Virus record (IMG/VR): IMGVR_UViG_3300036651_002016
Location: 1-23,174 of that record
Direction: 5' to 3' (one strand)
Source: a virus
Length of the DNA stretch: 23,174 bases
Every line of letters begins with the position of its first letter. Position 1 is the first letter of the stretch. This document shows, one piece after another, positions 21,220-23,174 of the stretch. Both the position numbers and the translations under genes were made by a program. The notes under the pieces were generated by a model, which was given only the letters and a program-made list of their open reading frames with translations, did not search any database and was not told the origin of the DNA.

Positions 21220-21585
21220 TCAGGACGCGCCGAGGCTGATCGCGCCCGCCGCCACGGTGATCGTCGCGGCCGTGACGGCCGACGCGAGCTGGCCGCCGAT
21301 GGAGAATGTCCCCGCCGTCGCCGCCGACCACTCGCTGAAGTACGACACAGCGGTGGTCCCGGCCGTGGAGAAGCTCAACGCCGACGAGTTGGTCTTGGCC
21401 CCGGCCGACGCAGCGTTCCACGTCGTAGCCTGCCGGACGTAGCCGGACGTCGAGGGGTTCTCATTCGCCCCTGTCGTCGCCGGGTCGCCCGTGTTCAGAC
21501 CGGTGAACGGGACGGTGTTCGCCGCCCCGGTGCCATCGAGCCCGTTGAGGGCTGCATTCTCGGCTACTGCTGCTGCGCGAGGCAT
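21220..21585 (-). CDS. Phage tail fibre protein, Gp80-like family
   Basis: A 121-residue protein from the ATG at 21585. The pattern AALNGLDGTGAANTVPFTGL, then NTGDPATTGANENPSTSGYV, RQATTWNAASAGAKT, and AVSYFSEWSAATAGTFSIGG is the one I know from the mycobacteriophage Gp80-like 'phage tail fibre' family: 'vpfagLhtgdPgttGanE...sYaRqa.tw' followed by 'i.yfgvwda.tGGtf.g'. The domain covers almost all of the protein. Such proteins are short beta-rich domains linked to virion parts. The five-base gap to the upstream stop and the rejection of an upstream Arg/His-rich in-frame extension decide the start. Its true location (head, neck or tail) cannot be told from sequence. Confidence 0.82.
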   Translation of the reverse strand: MPRAAAVAENAALNGLDGTGAANTVPFTGLNTGDPATTGANENPSTSGYVRQATTWNAASAGAKTNSSALSFSTAGTTAVSYFSEWSAATAGTFSIGGQLASAVTAATITVAAGAISLGAS

Positions 21586-21590
21586 CTCGG

Positions 21591-21995
21591 TCAGCCCTTC
21601 TTGTTCGAGCCGGACAGCGCGGCCAGGACGCCCTGCGGGCTGGAGTCCTTGCCGGCCACGATGTGCGCCTCCACCGTCGAGGCGAACGCAGCGGACGGGG
21701 TGCCGTCCGACTCGTGCGTCACCTCCGACGGCGTCAGCGTGAAAGGCTGGTCCCCGTCGTGCAGCGGATGGCTGTACGTCTCGTAATGCCGACCGATGGC
21801 GTCGGACACCGCGAGCGCGTGCTCGGGGGAGTCTGCCTCGATCACGTCGGGGGTGACGTTCACGGTGCTGCCGTCCGCGAGCGTCACCTCGCCCGTGATC
21901 GGGCCGGTGATGACGAGGTGGCCGTCCGGATTGACGTACTGCCAACGAGGACTGCCGTCCTCGTTGGTGCCGACGTTGATCTTCTGCAGAGCCAT
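21591..21995 (-). CDS. Unknown small virion-region protein
   Basis: A 134-residue acidic protein. It begins MALQKINVGTNEDGSPRWQY with an N-terminal beta-rich part (GHLVITGPITGEVTLADGST), then an alpha-helical stretch (SPEHALAVSDAIGRHYETYS) and a polar C-terminal part (FTLTPSEVTHESDGTPSAAF) with a KKG tail. The ATG is preceded by GGAGGAATCAGC, a strong binding site. I do not recognise the family. By position near the head-tail junction it may be a minor capsid or decoration protein, which is inference. Confidence 0.65.
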   Translation of the reverse strand: MALQKINVGTNEDGSPRWQYVNPDGHLVITGPITGEVTLADGSTVNVTPDVIEADSPEHALAVSDAIGRHYETYSHPLHDGDQPFTLTPSEVTHESDGTPSAAFASTVEAHIVAGKDSSPQGVLAALSGSNKKG

Positions 21996-22072
21996 GCTGA
22001 TTCCTCCGAACGGCGCGTACGACCGAGTGTGGTGAACAGGAGCGAGAATGTCTGGCTGTACTGAGGCGGACC

Positions 22073-22528
22073 TCAGTGCCAGACGTACCCCTTCTCCTCG
22101 AGGTGGTCCGCGACGTTCATGGGCACCCGGTACTTCTCGCCCTCGAGGAACGTGTAGAGGTTGCCGGCCCCGATGGTGACGTCCTTGAGGTCGCTGTTGA
22201 CCCGGATCAGGCGCGTCTCCGGGCCCTTGGCGACGACGCCCTCGGCGTCGAGGATCTGCACGTCGTCGTCAGTACTGCCCTGATCGCGGTGGCCCTCGCG
22301 CTGCAGGAGCAGCTCGGCCTCGGCCACGACGTCGGGGTCTTCAATGACGACCGGGTGACTCGCGCCGCCCGAGTAGTCGGTGACGCGGTTCTTGGCGGCC
22401 TCGGCCTCGGCGGCCTCCATCATCGCCAGCTCGCCCTCACGGGCGGCCACGTCCTCGGCGTGCTGCTGCGCCAGCTTGGCCTTCTGGATGCCGGTGAAGT
22501 CGCCTGGGCGACCCTGCTGCTTTGCCAT
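22073..22528 (-). CDS. Unknown protein with acidic coiled-coil-like N-terminus, possible virion protein
   Basis: A 151-residue protein from the ATG at 22528, preceded by GGAGGAATTAC; an in-frame ATG 21 codons upstream has no such site and the extra part is Arg-rich. Residues about 14-45 are Ala/Glu-rich and helical (AKLAQQHAEDVAAREGELAM), a middle part is acidic, and the C-terminal domain is beta-rich with LIRVNSDLKDVTIGAGNLYT and a close FLEGEKYRVPMNVADHLEEK before the final KGYVWH. This ending, with 'tyTFkeG.kYrVP..vA.hLe.kGyv', is a pattern I know from small actinobacterial phage virion-region proteins without assigned role. The upstream gap of 139 bases (22529-22667) holds a GC-rich palindrome (CGGGCCCG at 22572-22579) but no clear promoter or terminator. 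Confidence 0.72.
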   Translation of the reverse strand: MAKQQGRPGDFTGIQKAKLAQQHAEDVAAREGELAMMEAAEAEAAKNRVTDYSGGASHPVVIEDPDVVAEAELLLQREGHRDQGSTDDDVQILDAEGVVAKGPETRLIRVNSDLKDVTIGAGNLYTFLEGEKYRVPMNVADHLEEKGYVWH

Positions 22529-22667
22529 GTAATTCCTCCGGGTGAGTGTCTCTGGTGGGGCTGAACGCGAACGGGCCCGGGCTGGTAGCACGGTCCTCGT
22601 GACATCACCGTCGAGACTGGAGGAAGCTGCTAGGTGCTGTCAGCCTGAGCGCGGTGCTTCTACACGG

Positions 22668-22979
22668 CTAGGTCGTGACATCCGACCAGGCGCGGGTGAA
22701 GTGCTCGGGCCGAAGTCGATGCGCGTCAATGCGGTAGTGCCGCTCGTTACCGAAGTCATCTTCCAGGTGGGCAGCACCAGGCGGCACCTTGATCTCGACC
22801 ACGCCCTCGCCGTAGTCGTAGGTGAATGACCCCTTCGGCGGGTTGGCCTTGTCCGAGGCGTAGACGTTGCCGGGGGTGTCAGGGTGCGGGTGGAACCGCC
22901 CCTCACGGAGGAGGTTAGCGGCGTTGTCAGGCGTCGTCCGGTGGTAGAGAAACTGCTCGCCCAACGCCCGATGACTCAT
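22668..22979 (-). CDS. Small protein resembling ADP-ribosyltransferase folds
   Basis: A 103-residue protein. FLYHRTTPDNAANLLREGRF (residues 10-29) resembles the first strand/helix of ADP-ribosyltransferase folds ('lYH.T......Il..G'), NVYASDK (38-44) resembles the second strand, and GEGVVEIKVPPGAAHLEDDF (57-76) followed by NERHYRIDAHRLRPEHF resembles the end of small ART-like domains. His13 and Tyr40 would be the H and Y of an H-Y-E type triad, with Glu79 as a candidate for the last residue. The fit is by pattern only and catalysis is not shown. The ATG overlaps the upstream endonuclease stop (ATGA). It may be an early-injected host-modifying protein, a degenerate toxin, or a structural domain. 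Confidence 0.6.
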   Translation of the reverse strand: MSHRALGEQFLYHRTTPDNAANLLREGRFHPHPDTPGNVYASDKANPPKGSFTYDYGEGVVEIKVPPGAAHLEDDFGNERHYRIDAHRLRPEHFTRAWSDVTT

Positions 22980-23173
22980 GTCGACGATGCTCCCACGAAG
23001 CTGTCCAGGTAGTCAGCAGCAGCGCGGAGCAGGGCCGGGTCGTCGCGGAACTTGCCCAGGCCCATGTTGCACTCACCGCAGAGCAGGCCGCGGGGTGCGC
23101 CCGTGACGTGGTCGTGGTCGACATGGACATTGCCATGCGCGGCCGAGCAGACAGCGCAACATCCTTCCTGACC
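22976..23173 (-). CDS. Recombination endonuclease VII-type nuclease, C-terminal part (runs off the window)
   Basis: The last 65 residues of an endonuclease VII (T4 gp49-like, Holliday-junction/branched DNA nuclease) domain; the start is beyond base 23174. Visible are a CCAVC cysteine set, then HVDHDHVTGAPRGLLCGECN, the HNH core with Asp/His metal ligands and the second CxxC pair for the structural zinc, and MGLGKFRDDPALLRAAADYL, a typical ending. In phages this nuclease clears branched DNA before packaging, or occurs as a free-standing selfish gene. The stop overlaps the ATG of the ART-like gene. As the 5' part is missing, completeness cannot be judged. Confidence 0.85.
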   Translation of the reverse strand, partial: GQEGCCAVCSAAHGNVHVDHDHVTGAPRGLLCGECNMGLGKFRDDPALLRAAADYLDSFVGASST

Positions 23174-23174
23174 G

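Noticed and set aside
22572-22582. GC palindrome as a terminator in the 22529-22667 gap
   Set aside because: The palindrome has no loop and no following U-run, so it is more likely chance in GC-rich DNA.
22529-22667. A promoter for the structural operon
   Set aside because: I could not find a -35/-10 pair with proper spacing reading on the minus strand; the gap may only carry the ribosome binding site.

Overview
This is a late structural region of a GC-rich, contractile-tailed (myovirus-like) phage or prophage. Every gene I can support lies on the minus strand, so transcription runs from base 23174 towards base 1. The proof of a contractile tail is a run of recognisable parts: tail sheath (10947-12470), tube (10207-10938), tape measure (6048-9170), a hub/spike/LysM set (1763-6048), a gp25-like wedge protein (919-1341) and the start of a gp6/J-like wedge protein (1-447). 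High GC, frequent GTG starts and cell-wall hydrolase domains in the tape measure suggest an actinobacterial host. That host call is inference; nothing in the window fixes the species. I see no integrase, tRNA, CRISPR array or IS element.

Layout in transcription order. (a) 23174-19627: the end of an endonuclease VII-type nuclease, a small protein resembling ADP-ribosyltransferases, several small probable virion proteins including a Gp80-like tail-fibre family member, then an adaptor-like protein translationally coupled to an alpha/beta hydrolase. (b) 19594-17975: a 539-residue protein made almost wholly of about 18-residue repeats. (c) 17952-16139: two probable neck/connector proteins. (d) 16142-13460: a cluster of small genes (SH3-like, two Cys-containing, one two-helix membrane protein), a second adaptor-plus-hydrolase pair, and a small membrane-anchored protein. 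(e) 13467-9175: tail completion proteins, sheath, tube and the tail assembly chaperone with a probable +1 frameshift extension. (f) 9170-1: tape measure with two peptidoglycan-hydrolase domains, tube-initiator/hub, LysM protein, gpD/gp27-like hub, spike fused to a fibre, an unknown protein, gp25, an inserted HNH endonuclease and the start of the gp6-like wedge protein.

The genes are packed very tightly. Most junctions are ATGA, GTGA or TGATG overlaps, which implies translational coupling along one long late transcript. The longest gene-free stretches are 22529-22667 (139 bases) and 13703-13816 (114 bases); no gap reaches 300 bases. No convincing promoter or U-tailed terminator was found in either gap.

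The most unusual points are: an HNH gene inserted exactly at the start of the gp6-like gene, with the first eight residues of that gene present twice in recoded form; a probable +1 recoding site in the tail chaperone; the 18-residue repeat protein; a spike-fibre fusion; and two separate pairs of fibre-like protein plus serine hydrolase.
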